From: Deltaproteobacteria bacterium
Lineage (GTDB): Bacteria > UBA10199 > JADFYH01
Length of the DNA: 64,000 bases
Assembly: GCA_015233135.1 (NCBI GenBank)
Contig: JADFYH010000006.1
Coordinates: forward strand, 36,470-100,469
Direction of reading: 5' to 3'
The notes under the pieces were generated by a model. It was not told the origin of the DNA. It saw only the letters and a program-made list of their open reading frames with translations, and did not search any database. This document shows, piece after piece, positions 34,263-42,135 of the stretch (within the stretch, counting starts at the first letter, position 1; the number at the start of each line of letters is the position of its first letter). A program made the translations under genes and the position numbers.

Positions 34263-36461
34263 TTAAGTTTGGTGGCGGCCCACATCTATCAACCAAGGCT
34301 CATCCGGTTTCTGTTTTGCCGATTGAGCGGCTTCACGAAAAAGTTGTTCGTCTAAAATTCGACCCTTGGCCAGTTCTTGATCAAGATAAGCGCCCAGCCT
34401 TGCCATTCTTCCGCTATGGCTACTGTCCACAGCTCCTGAAGCACGGAGGGCAGATCCAATCCCAGATTCTTCGACATAACCCATATGTTGTGGGTTTACT
34501 CCTTCCAGTGGTCCTTGAAAAAAATGCTCGGTCGATTTCCAAACGCGAGGATATTTTTTATAAAGGCGCTGTATAATTGCCGCCATGGCCTCCCGATGGT
34601 AGGTGTATAAATTACAACTGTCATACACATGATCAAGAGCCTTGGTTCTCAGGGAAAGTTTTTGTTTTTTACACTCGATCAGCAATTCTCGCAGAAAACT
34701 CTGAGCTTCTCTTAGTTGTTCGGAACTCGACAAATCGAGAGAAAGATAAAATTTGTAATATCTTGCATTTTCTACGGAGGCCCAGTCACAACCCGTCTCC
34801 CATAAACTCCCAACATTGACACGTAAGCGTTGGCCTTTGCGTAATGGACGTCGGCCCAAGGCAAATCCCTCATCCAGTAAGAATTGAGTATCGAGCTGAA
34901 AAGCTCCTTCACAAGAATAAGCGCTCTCTCCACCCAACACTGCAGCATAGGAACCATATTGATCCACAAGGGGTTTTAGACTTCTTAAATATTCAATATG
35001 CTTTTGAACGCGTTGGCTTTCTACAGAAGCAGTATCCGTACCAATCAATGAAACTGTTTGAGGAGTAGCCGCATCAATCTTTACTGTGGCACCTTCATGA
35101 GATGAATGATCCGGCGGAGCTGCCTTTTTTGACCTCTTACTTGTTATCCAAGCAGCCATCCTCGAAAAAATTCCCCCCAGCATCAAAGTGCCCGTGGCCA
35201 AAGAAAAGGTTTTAAGATCTACTCCGGGCTGTAACATGCCAGCCAAGATAAGAGGACTGTGGGCTGTACCTTCCACCATATGCGGAGCTTGAAATAAGTT
35301 TTCCACCCAATGCAAGGCATAGGCAGAAAAAGCAGTGGTGGCATCTAGAGCGTGGTGAAAGCCTGCACTCATTTGATTTACAAAGGGAAGCACATCATAA
35401 TTTGTTGCAATTCTTGCGGCTACACTTACACCAGAAGCCACACAAACTTCGTGCTGAATTACATCCACTGAATTTTTCGACCTACTCGAAAGAAACTCCT
35501 GCTCCGCTGCAACCCCCAATCCTCCCACATGCAGCAAGGCTACAGGGCTGAGACCATGAGTGAATCCCCCACCCACTTCCTGCGTGGCATTTTCAATAAA
35601 GCCATAGATCCCTCGGGCTTGATTCAGCTGTGTTTCTTCCAATCCAAGCCGGACGCCAATCCAGTCCAATAGATCCGTCGAAACTTTTTCTCCTTCTACG
35701 TCTCCCAAACTGAAGGCAGCTGCGGATAAAATCATTTTTCCAAAAGGATGAGTGAGGGGAAGACCGTGAAGTATTTGTCCTACCAGACATTCCGCAAAGC
35801 CAGACCCTGCGCCAATGAGAGCCCCTTTAATTCCCTGCCAGACCAGTGTCGTTCGATTTTGATGCAATTGTTGTTCGTTCATTTGCCCCATTTGATGAGT
35901 GATATTGACGCAAGATTGCGTCGCGCCATTTACCAGGCCGATGACGGCGGAGAGCAGCAGGCTGTGCATCGAGAGTGGTGTGCGAGCCAGTTGATATTGT
36001 GCATAGCCGGAAACTACCGATGCGGCGTAATTGGCGAGGAGGGAGAGTCGGTCGCTGGTGCCCGTCGCAAAGAGAATGCTCGCATTACGCAAAGAATTCT
36101 CGACTGCAGCCAGGCCAATGCGTTGACCCAGGCTTCCATCGAGATGCTGCTCTGCCAAAGTATGATCGGCTTGATCCACCGTTCTTAAAAGATATTCGAG
36201 GGCTTGCGCTCGTCCTTGTTCTCTCTGTTCTTCCGGGCTGCTGTGAAAAAGTCCTTGATGAAAACAAAGGCACCACGAATCCACAGCCGATTTAGAAGCG
36301 GAAAGCAGATCACGTCCCAAATCCAACAATTCCTGGCCCAATTGAGACCTCTCCCCTGCCCCTCTCCTTTGTAAGGAGAGGGAGTGAACCAATAAAACAC
36401 CAACACCCATCAAACGCGCAAAAAGCAAGGGCTGGGGAGCCAGGCGCTCCGCAGTGCGCAA
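34263..36461 (-). CDS. Large helical hypothetical protein, 5' end probably frameshifted
   Basis: This 732-residue frame has no family that I recognise. It is rich in Ala, Gly and Leu and has several long hydrophobic helices (SMHSLLLSAVIGLVNGATQ; ILAGMLQPGV...TLMLGGIFSRMAAWI). A polar region follows, with QKHIEYLRSLKPLVDQYGSYAAVLGGES and a C-terminal part around RLARLGAYLDQELAKGRI. In style it resembles residues 1000-1250 of the FAS extension, but I cannot show homology. A family A palindrome (36360-36382) is read in frame near the N-terminus as LSLQRRGAGER. Codons before 36461 continue in this frame as FSSRDLSVLLRTAER, similar to FNSRELSDAARLLER at the FAS N-terminus, but a stop soon ends that frame. 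The true start is in another frame (36679). Confidence 0.6.
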   Translation of the reverse strand: MRTAERLAPQPLLFARLMGVGVLLVHSLSLQRRGAGERSQLGQELLDLGRDLLSASKSAVDSWCLCFHQGLFHSSPEEQREQGRAQALEYLLRTVDQADHTLAEQHLDGSLGQRIGLAAVENSLRNASILFATGTSDRLSLLANYAASVVSGYAQYQLARTPLSMHSLLLSAVIGLVNGATQSCVNITHQMGQMNEQQLHQNRTTLVWQGIKGALIGAGSGFAECLVGQILHGLPLTHPFGKMILSAAAFSLGDVEGEKVSTDLLDWIGVRLGLEETQLNQARGIYGFIENATQEVGGGFTHGLSPVALLHVGGLGVAAEQEFLSSRSKNSVDVIQHEVCVASGVSVAARIATNYDVLPFVNQMSAGFHHALDATTAFSAYALHWVENLFQAPHMVEGTAHSPLILAGMLQPGVDLKTFSLATGTLMLGGIFSRMAAWITSKRSKKAAPPDHSSHEGATVKIDAATPQTVSLIGTDTASVESQRVQKHIEYLRSLKPLVDQYGSYAAVLGGESAYSCEGAFQLDTQFLLDEGFALGRRPLRKGQRLRVNVGSLWETGCDWASVENARYYKFYLSLDLSSSEQLREAQSFLRELLIECKKQKLSLRTKALDHVYDSCNLYTYHREAMAAIIQRLYKKYPRVWKSTEHFFQGPLEGVNPQHMGYVEESGIGSALRASGAVDSSHSGRMARLGAYLDQELAKGRILDEQLFREAAQSAKQKPDEPWLIDVGRHQT
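36360..36382. repeat. Family A palindrome inside the 34-36 kb gene
   Basis: CCCTCTCC and GGAGAGGG flank TTTGTAA. An extra CTCCCCTG precedes it. The core matches the copies in uvrC, at 49 kb and at 62.6 kb. It is read in frame. Confidence 0.8.
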
Positions 36462-36679
36462 CAGAACAGATAAATCTCGGGAACTGAAGGGTTGTGAAGG
36501 GTTGTATGGCTCTGTAGGAGATGGAGTGCTTCGCGGTCTGCAGGATCTTGAGATAAGACAGTGCTTACTTCGCTTGGAAGGGTATTAAAAGCTCCCTCTT
36601 GAGCTGAAGAATCTTGCGTGAATTGCCCGAGTGGAGAACCTAAGCGGGGCCGAGTGTGCGGTGAATTTCCCATACCCAT
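36410..36679 (-). pseudogene. Probable 5' part of the 34263-36461 gene, shifted in frame
   Basis: This 89-residue frame begins at ATG 36679 and has a plausible protein composition up to about residue 65 (SPLGQFTQDSSAQEGAF, LSQDPADREALHLLQSH). After that the codons become Cys/Trp-rich and end. The neighbouring frame takes over with protein-like sequence at the same place. The switch falls on a tandem 10-bp repeat (36486-36505). The simplest reading is one gene, about 34263-36679, broken by gain or loss of a repeat copy, or a sequencing error there. Confidence 0.5.
36486..36505. repeat. Perfect 10-bp tandem duplication at the frame switch
   Basis: GAAGGGTTGT occurs twice in direct succession. 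A change of copy number by one shifts the reading frame. A third copy would place the upstream 89-residue frame in phase with the downstream 732-residue frame. Confidence 0.8.
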
Positions 36680-36721
36680 GACTTATCGGCAGGGAGGGGA
36701 AAAAGTTGCTAAATAATCCGC

Positions 36722-37570
36722 CTAAAACCCAGTCTTAGCCGCCTGCAGCGTATTCTTCAACAACATCGCAATCGTCATTGGGCCCACACCACCCGGCACC
36801 GGAGTGATGTAAGAAGCTTTTTGAGCAGCGGAATCAAAGTCGACATCGCCACACAGTTTGCCGTTTTCCATTCTATTGATTCCCACATCAATCACCACCG
36901 CCCCCGCTTTGATCCAATCACCCTTTACCATTTTGGGAACCCCTACCGCAGCAACGACTAAATCTGCCGAGCGAATTTCTTCTTCAATATTTTTTGTCTT
37001 GCTGTGCACCACAGTCACCGTCGCACTTTGCTGTAACAACAAAAGGGCCATGGGTTTACCGACGATATTTGAACGCCCCACCACCACGGCTTTCTTTCCG
37101 CTACAATCAAAATGAATTTCTTGGAGCAGACGCATCACACCCGCAGGGGTGCAAGAAACAAAGGTTTCCTTGCCTTGGGCCAGGCGACCTAGACTGAGGG
37201 CATGCAGGCCATCGACATCTTTTTTGGGATGAATCGCTTCTAAAAAATAATCGGCATTTAAATGTTTGGGAAGTGGGAGCTGCAGAAGGATGCCATGCAC
37301 GCGCTCGTCGCGATTTAAATTTTCGATCCACAAAAGTAATTCTTCGGATGAAGTACTCTCAGAAAGTTCATGATGAAAACTTTGAATGCCTGCTTTTTTG
37401 CAAGCAGCGATTTTGTTGCACACATAGATTTGGCTGGCAGCATTAGATCCAACAAGGATTACCGCAAGCCCTACTTGAATACCTTTGGCCTCTAATTGTT
37501 GCACTTCTAGGGCCACTTCGTTTTTCACTTTTTCAGCAATGGCTTTTCCGTCGATGAGCTTAGCGTTCAC
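36722..37570 (-). CDS. folD: Bifunctional methylenetetrahydrofolate dehydrogenase/cyclohydrolase
   Basis: FolD interconverts 5,10-methylene- and 10-formyl-tetrahydrofolate. The protein, about 282 residues, has the N-terminal LIDGKAIAEKV, the catalytic region SNAASQIYVCNKIAACKKAGI (Tyr and Lys), ILLQLPLPKHL, and the NADP part VVVGRSNIVGKPMALLLL and TPVPGGVGPMTIAML. The frame opens at ATG 37594, but AAGGAG sits six bases before GTG 37570, which gives the usual N-terminus, so I chose the GTG. It overlaps the end of rlpA by about eleven bases, so the two are probably co-transcribed. Confidence 0.95.
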   Translation of the reverse strand: MNAKLIDGKAIAEKVKNEVALEVQQLEAKGIQVGLAVILVGSNAASQIYVCNKIAACKKAGIQSFHHELSESTSSEELLLWIENLNRDERVHGILLQLPLPKHLNADYFLEAIHPKKDVDGLHALSLGRLAQGKETFVSCTPAGVMRLLQEIHFDCSGKKAVVVGRSNIVGKPMALLLLQQSATVTVVHSKTKNIEEEIRSADLVVAAVGVPKMVKGDWIKAGAVVIDVGINRMENGKLCGDVDFDSAAQKASYITPVPGGVGPMTIAMLLKNTLQAAKTGF

Positions 37571-38048
37571 GGTCTTCTCCTTCTTTTTTAGCAAGTAAAG
37601 GGAAAAGACTCACTCGGGCATGCCCAGGTTTTAAAATCCCCAGTTCACGAGCCGCGGCATAAGAGAGATCGAGAATTCTTCCTTTAATGAAGGGCCCTCT
37701 GTCGTTCACGGTTACTTCCACTTCTTTTCCATTATTTTCATTCACTACCTTCAGTCGCGTTCCAAAAGGGAGAGATCGGTGAGCTGCAGTAAATGCCTGC
37801 TTGCGAAACACCTCACCAGAAGCAGTACGCCTGCCATAAAAACCAGGGCCATACCAAGAAGCGAAACCCTCTTGAAGAGAATCGAGCACTAGATTGGAAT
37901 TCTCCATTTCGGTTTCAAAAGAATTCAGGGCATCTTCTTTGGTAGGAAGCTTTAAAGCAGAGCTTTGAACCTGTTTATTGGGGAAGGCACAGGCATTCAA
38001 GAAAGCAAGAATAGCCAACCCTGTTAAAAAAAGTATCTTTTTGCACAT
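37560..38048 (-). CDS. rlpA: RlpA-like septal ring lipoprotein
   Basis: RlpA proteins are outer-membrane lipoproteins with a double-psi beta-barrel, and some cleave glycan strands lacking stem peptides at the septum. From ATG 38048 the protein has KK, a hydrophobic helix and the lipobox LNAC (Cys20), a textbook type II signal. The barrel has EGFASWYGPGFYGRRTASGE, FTAAHRSLPFGTRLKV and VTVNDRGPFIKGRILDLSYAAA, which contain the conserved His and Asp of the active group. No SPOR domain follows. The frame is open to 38123, but that start would put 25 residues before the signal peptide and run into the promoter region of the divergent regulator. Confidence 0.9.
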   Translation of the reverse strand: MCKKILFLTGLAILAFLNACAFPNKQVQSSALKLPTKEDALNSFETEMENSNLVLDSLQEGFASWYGPGFYGRRTASGEVFRKQAFTAAHRSLPFGTRLKVVNENNGKEVEVTVNDRGPFIKGRILDLSYAAARELGILKPGHARVSLFPLLAKKEGEDRER

Positions 38049-38107
38049 AGCGCAGTCCAGTAACCAAAAAAAAAGTAGGTGAAAAGCTTTATTTTGCATT
38101 TTCAGTA

Positions 38108-38135
38108 TTGACCTATTTGTCATTTAAGTCATAAT
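38108..38135 (+). promoter_or_regulatory. Promoter of the HTH-receiver gene
   Basis: TTGACC (38108-38113) and CATAAT (38130-38135) are 16 bases apart, each five of six to consensus. Transcription would begin near 38142, leaving a short leader with AGGAAGGA before the ATG at 38163. Confidence 0.6.
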
Positions 38136-38162
38136 AGTAGACATAGGAAGGAAATAAACGAA

Positions 38163-38744
38163 ATGCTAGAGAAGAAGACTCTGACCACGGGTGAAGTGGC
38201 GAAACATTGTGGGGTACATTTTAGAACCGTAATTCGCTGGATTGAAAAGGGACACCTCAAGGCCTATCAACTTCCGGGCCGGGGGGACAACCGGGTAACG
38301 CTTGAAGATTTTCTGAATTTTCTTCAAAAGAATCACATCCCGGTTCCAGAAGAGCTTCAAGGCCACTCGGCTAAGATATTGATTGTAGATGATGAAATTC
38401 GAATGGCACATGCCATCGAACGAGTCCTTAAAAAGGAGGGTTGTTATGACACTCAAATTGCGACCGACGCTTTTCAAGCAGGTGTTTTTCTGGGGACTTA
38501 TGCTCCTGCTGTTATTACTCTAGACCTGATGATGCCTAGTATCGGTGGAATTGAAACCTTGAATTTTATCCGAAGTCGTGAGGAGGCCCGATCTATGAAA
38601 ATACTGGTGATCTCAGCAGCTCCCCAGAAATTAATCGACGAGGCCCTACAATCGGGTGCTGACGATTTCTTGGTAAAGCCCTTTGAAAATGGAGAATTAA
38701 TCGAAAAAGTTGCCCTCTTGATGAAAAAGAAGACACCCTCCTAA
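38163..38744 (+). CDS. Response regulator with N-terminal excisionase/MerR-type HTH
   Basis: This 193-residue protein joins two domains in reverse of the common order. Residues 6-58 are a helix-turn-helix of the excisionase/MerR type (LTTGEVAKHCGVHFRTVIRWIEKGHLKAY). Residues about 70-190 are a receiver domain with ILIVDDE, the phospho-acceptor Asp in ITLDLMMPS, the Ser/Thr site in ILVISAAP and the Lys in FLVKPFE. Phosphorylation probably controls DNA binding by the small HTH. The likely partner is the kinase gene about 100 bases downstream, which has its own promoter behind a terminator. Confidence 0.85.
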   Translation: MLEKKTLTTGEVAKHCGVHFRTVIRWIEKGHLKAYQLPGRGDNRVTLEDFLNFLQKNHIPVPEELQGHSAKILIVDDEIRMAHAIERVLKKEGCYDTQIATDAFQAGVFLGTYAPAVITLDLMMPSIGGIETLNFIRSREEARSMKILVISAAPQKLIDEALQSGADDFLVKPFENGELIEKVALLMKKKTPS

Positions 38745-38765
38745 GTTTACCTATCGCCCCCTAAC

Positions 38766-38815
38766 GAACCCCGGGTCCACTCTGCCCCCTCAGATGGATT
38801 CGGGGTTTTCCTTTT
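38766..38815 (+). terminator. Terminator after the HTH-receiver gene
   Basis: GAACCCCG (38766-38773) pairs with CGGGGTTT (38801-38808) across a loop of 27 bases, and a T-rich stretch (TTTCCTTTT) follows. The loop is long, so efficiency is uncertain. Confidence 0.5.
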
Positions 38816-38840
38816 ACACCCACAGAAATTCGGTTAGAAT
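38813..38840 (+). promoter_or_regulatory. Promoter of the histidine kinase gene, apparently leaderless
   Basis: TTTACA (38813-38818) and TAGAAT (38835-38840) are 16 bases apart and each matches consensus at five of six positions. The ATG at 38846 begins five bases after the -10, so the transcript would start at or about the start codon. Confidence 0.5.
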
Positions 38841-38845
38841 GAGGA

Positions 38846-39739
38846 ATGGACTCAAAAGAAGAACTCCCCAAGATTCTGGAAGAATATAAACAAAACAAGC
38901 GTGCCCTGGAAAAAGCCAACGAAGATCTTAAAAAGCAGCAAAGTCAGCTGGTGCAGTCCGAAAAGATGGCAGCCCTGGGCCAACTCGCGGCAGGGGTTGC
39001 CCACGAAATCAACAATCCCATCGGATACATCCTGACCAATATTTCCCTCTTAAAAGGCAACCTCCAAACTTTTAAAATTGTTTTACGAGAACTGGCTCAA
39101 GCGCTGGAGGCTCACCAGGAACAAAATATCGACAAACTCAACGCGACGCTAGAAATATTGAAGCACATCCACGAAAAAGAAAACTTGGACTTTATTACTT
39201 CGGACCTGGAAAGCCTGGTCAATGAATCGCTGGAAGGTGCGGATCGGGTAAAAGAAATTGTTCAAAGCCTGAAAAGTTTTGCACGGGTGGATGAAAGCGA
39301 ACTCAAAGAGGCCAACGTCAACGATTGCATCGAATCGACCCTCAAAATTGTCTGGAATGAAATCAAATATAAGGCAAAAGTGCTGAAAGAACTCAGCCCC
39401 CTCTCCCCTCTAAAATGTTATCCGGGGCAACTCAATCAGGTTTTTATGAACCTGCTGGTGAACGCGGCTCAAGCCATCACAGGATGGGGAGAAATAAAAA
39501 TAAAATCGGAAGAAAACGAAAAAGAGATTCTGGTGCATATTTCGGATACAGGAAAAGGAATTCAACCCGAGCATCTTCCCCAGATCTTCACCCCTTTTTT
39601 CACGACGAAAGACGTCGGCAAAGGAACGGGGCTGGGGCTCTCCATCTCTTATGATATTGTCCAAAAACACAAAGGCAAAATTGAAGTGCAAAGCGTGCTT
39701 GGGCAAGGAACTAGCTTCACGATCCATTTACCCAAATAA
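38846..39739 (+). CDS. Soluble sensor histidine kinase
   Basis: This 297-residue kinase lacks membrane segments and a sensory domain. It begins with a coiled coil (ILEEYKQNKRALEKANEDLKKQQSQL), then the HisKA H-box MAALGQLAAGVAHEINNPIGYI, where the His is phosphorylated, and a HATPase domain with the N-box VFMNLLVNAAQAI, the G1 box ISDTGKGI, TPFFTTKDVGKGTGLGLSI and a final GTSFTIHLP. It is a short kinase of the type often driven by an upstream protein. The adjacent HTH-receiver protein is its likely target. Confidence 0.92.
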   Translation: MDSKEELPKILEEYKQNKRALEKANEDLKKQQSQLVQSEKMAALGQLAAGVAHEINNPIGYILTNISLLKGNLQTFKIVLRELAQALEAHQEQNIDKLNATLEILKHIHEKENLDFITSDLESLVNESLEGADRVKEIVQSLKSFARVDESELKEANVNDCIESTLKIVWNEIKYKAKVLKELSPLSPLKCYPGQLNQVFMNLLVNAAQAITGWGEIKIKSEENEKEILVHISDTGKGIQPEHLPQIFTPFFTTKDVGKGTGLGLSISYDIVQKHKGKIEVQSVLGQGTSFTIHLPK

Positions 39740-39740
39740 A

Positions 39741-39756
39741 TAAACTGGCCAGTTTA
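39741..39756 (+). promoter_or_regulatory. 16-bp perfect palindrome, likely operator of the efflux operon
   Basis: TAAACTGGCCAGTTTA is fully self-complementary. It starts two bases after the kinase stop and 84 bases before the first efflux gene. CTGGCCAG-centred palindromes of this size suit TetR-family repressors, which often control such pumps. No TetR gene is in the window. Confidence 0.55.
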
Positions 39757-39824
39757 ATAATTTACATCCAAACCCATTTTTCTCTTTTCAAAAGCAGAGG
39801 CTTTGATTACTGATCATACTTGCC

Positions 39825-41174
39825 ATGAAGAAAATGTTATTTATTAGTTTGTTTGTGTGCTTCTTATCCTGTGTCACTACACTTGTTTTCCCCCAAGAAA
39901 AAACAAAATTAAAATTAAGCCTCAAGGAAGCCGTCGAAAAAAGCCTGGCTCAATCTTTTCAAAGCCAGACCGCTGAGCTGAGAGTGAAAGAGGCCCAGAG
40001 CATTTCCAATCAAGTGCGTTCGCAACTTTTCCCTCAGGCGGCGCTTAATTTGAGTGAGTCGAATCAAATCAACAATCTCAGCACCTTTGGTCTTAAACTC
40101 CCCGGCTTTCCTTCCCTGGTGGGACCTTTCGATGTGTATGAGGCACGACTGGATGTTTCTGTGCAACTGATCAATTTCAGCAATATCGCTCGATTTTATG
40201 CCAGCTTGAAAAACACCCAGGCCAGCAAAACCAGCCTGCTCAAAACTGAAAATGAATTGAGTGCCGCTGCGGCCAAACTTTATTATTTGTTAAAAATGAA
40301 TGAAGCCCAGATTCGCGAAGCAGCTGCCACCCTCAAATTATTTCAGGCCATCGAGAAGTTGAATCAATCGCAACTGAAGGTGGGCGTTAATACGCCCCTG
40401 GAACTCAATCGTGCACAATATCAGGTGTCGCTTCAAAATCAGCGCAAGCTGCAATTTGAAGAAAATTATCAGCAGAACAAACTGGGTTTTTTAACCCTGC
40501 TCAATGAAGATTTTAATCAGGAGATAGAACTTTCTGATAATTTCAACCTCACTTTACTTTTATCCCCTCAAGAAGAAAAACTGGATTTACCCACTGCGAT
40601 TGCCATGGCCTTCGAAAAACGACCGGAACTTTTGGAAATGCAGGAAAAAATAAAAGCCAAGGAACAACTCCTCGCTGCCGAGAAAGTCAGCCGTTTTCCG
40701 AGTCTCTCTGCCAATTTTCACGGCGGATACAATGGAGATCAAGTGGAGCAATTAGATTGGAATCGCCAAGCCACCCTGAATTTAAATCTACCGATCTTTA
40801 GCGGTGGCCTCATCCAGACAAAAATCACTCAGGCCTCGACTCAACTGCAACAACAGCTGCTTGAAAAAAAGCAGCTCGAAAAACAAATCGAACAGGAAGT
40901 GCGTCAGGCTGTTTTGCATAACAGCAACACAAAACAGCAGTTGGAATTGGCAGAAAAAAACAAAATTTTATCCAAGAAAGAACTACAAATGGCCAGTGAC
41001 CGCTACTCTGCGGGCCTGGGAACCAATTTGGAATTGAGTCTGGCTCAAACTAATTTTGTGAGTGCCCAGGAAAATTATTTGGCACGTCAGGCGGAATTAA
41101 TCCTCTCGCAAATTGAATTTCATCGCGCTTTAGGGGATGTTAAAGATTGGATTATCGGAGAAAAAAATGAATGA
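39825..41174 (+). CDS. TolC-family outer membrane efflux protein
   Basis: This 449-residue protein has a signal peptide (KKMLFISLFVCFLSCVTTLVF, cleaved near residue 24) and the two-repeat helical pattern of TolC-type channels, with LSLKEAVEKSLAQSFQSQTAELRVKEAQ in the first half and LPTAIAMAFEKRPELLEMQEKIKAKEQ opening the second. It would form the outer-membrane duct of a tripartite pump with the two genes that follow. The stop overlaps the next start by eight bases. Confidence 0.92.
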   Translation: MKKMLFISLFVCFLSCVTTLVFPQEKTKLKLSLKEAVEKSLAQSFQSQTAELRVKEAQSISNQVRSQLFPQAALNLSESNQINNLSTFGLKLPGFPSLVGPFDVYEARLDVSVQLINFSNIARFYASLKNTQASKTSLLKTENELSAAAAKLYYLLKMNEAQIREAAATLKLFQAIEKLNQSQLKVGVNTPLELNRAQYQVSLQNQRKLQFEENYQQNKLGFLTLLNEDFNQEIELSDNFNLTLLLSPQEEKLDLPTAIAMAFEKRPELLEMQEKIKAKEQLLAAEKVSRFPSLSANFHGGYNGDQVEQLDWNRQATLNLNLPIFSGGLIQTKITQASTQLQQQLLEKKQLEKQIEQEVRQAVLHNSNTKQQLELAEKNKILSKKELQMASDRYSAGLGTNLELSLAQTNFVSAQENYLARQAELILSQIEFHRALGDVKDWIIGEKNE

Positions 41175-42135
41175 AGAAAAAGAAGAAAAAATAAAATCGG
41201 GGTTGCAGAATTTCAAAATCCGCCTGCTTCTTTTTTTTATCACCCTGGGAATCGCCTTATTCGTCCTTCATTTATTGCGGGAGGCTTATCTCTACGAAGA
41301 AACAGAAAATGCCCAAATTGAGACACGGGTTTATCCCATTGTGTCGCGGGTTTCCGGCTTTGTGAAAGCGGTGCTGGTTCAAGACAACCAGGGCGTGCAT
41401 AAAAACGATTTATTAATTGAACTGAATCCCCAGGATATCGATAAAAATTTAGATCAAGTTAAAGCCGCCAAAACACAGGCAGAAGCCAATCTGACCTTGG
41501 CGGAGGCCCAAAAAAAATCAGCGCTCGCCCTGTTGGATAAAAATGACAAAGATCTCTCCCGCTTTTCTGTACTCGTCAAACAAGAGGAAATTTCCAAAAA
41601 AGATTTCGATGCCATCCAGGCCTCGCAACTTTCTGCCCAGGCGCAAAAGGAAGTAGCCGAGGCGCAAATCAGCTCGGCCCAGGCCATCTTAAAAGAAAAA
41701 CAGGCGCAGCTGGAAGGGCTGGAGCTTCAAAAAAGTTATACTCAAATTTTTGCTCCCGATTCGGGAGAGGTTTCGCGAAAAAATGTAGAACCCGGGCAGT
41801 TCATTCAAAATGGTCAGATGCTCATGGCCATCGTGGATTCCCAGAACCCGTGGGTGCTCGCCAACTTTAAGGAAACCCAACTCAAAAATCTTCATGTGGG
41901 TCAAAAAGTAGAGATTAACATCGATCAGTATCCCAGCCAAAAATTTGAAGGTCACATCGAAAGCATGCAATTAGGAACCGGCGCCCGTTTTAGTTTGTTT
42001 CCGCCGGAAAACGCCACCGGAAATTATATCAAGATTGTGCAACGGATTCCCGTCAAAATATTATTCGACCAGGATATGTCGAAATACAAACTTGCGGCTG
42101 GGATTTCAGTCACTCCAAAGGTAAAAATACGCTGA
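41167..42135 (+). CDS. Membrane fusion protein, EmrA/HlyD family
   Basis: This periplasmic adaptor has one N-terminal membrane helix (IRLLLFFITLGIALFVLHLL), a beta-barrel and lipoyl region (RVYPIVSRVSGFVKAVLVQDNQGVHKNDLLIELNP), a long coiled-coil hairpin rich in Ala/Gln/Lys (residues about 95-190), and a second lipoyl half (YTQIFAPDSGEVSRKNVEPGQFIQNGQMLMAIV). GGAG six bases before ATG 41167 supports this start over an in-frame codon at 41137. It joins the inner-membrane transporter to the TolC-like channel. The stop TGA shares its last base with the start of the next gene. Confidence 0.93.
   Translation: MNEEKEEKIKSGLQNFKIRLLLFFITLGIALFVLHLLREAYLYEETENAQIETRVYPIVSRVSGFVKAVLVQDNQGVHKNDLLIELNPQDIDKNLDQVKAAKTQAEANLTLAEAQKKSALALLDKNDKDLSRFSVLVKQEEISKKDFDAIQASQLSAQAQKEVAEAQISSAQAILKEKQAQLEGLELQKSYTQIFAPDSGEVSRKNVEPGQFIQNGQMLMAIVDSQNPWVLANFKETQLKNLHVGQKVEINIDQYPSQKFEGHIESMQLGTGARFSLFPPENATGNYIKIVQRIPVKILFDQDMSKYKLAAGISVTPKVKIR

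Noticed and set aside
34577..35068. Plus-strand frames opposite the large helical protein
   Set aside because: They are short antisense frames without start signals, mirroring the minus-strand gene.
36486..36505. Programmed ribosomal frameshift
   Set aside because: There is no slippery heptamer with a following structure. The tandem repeat explains the frame change more simply.
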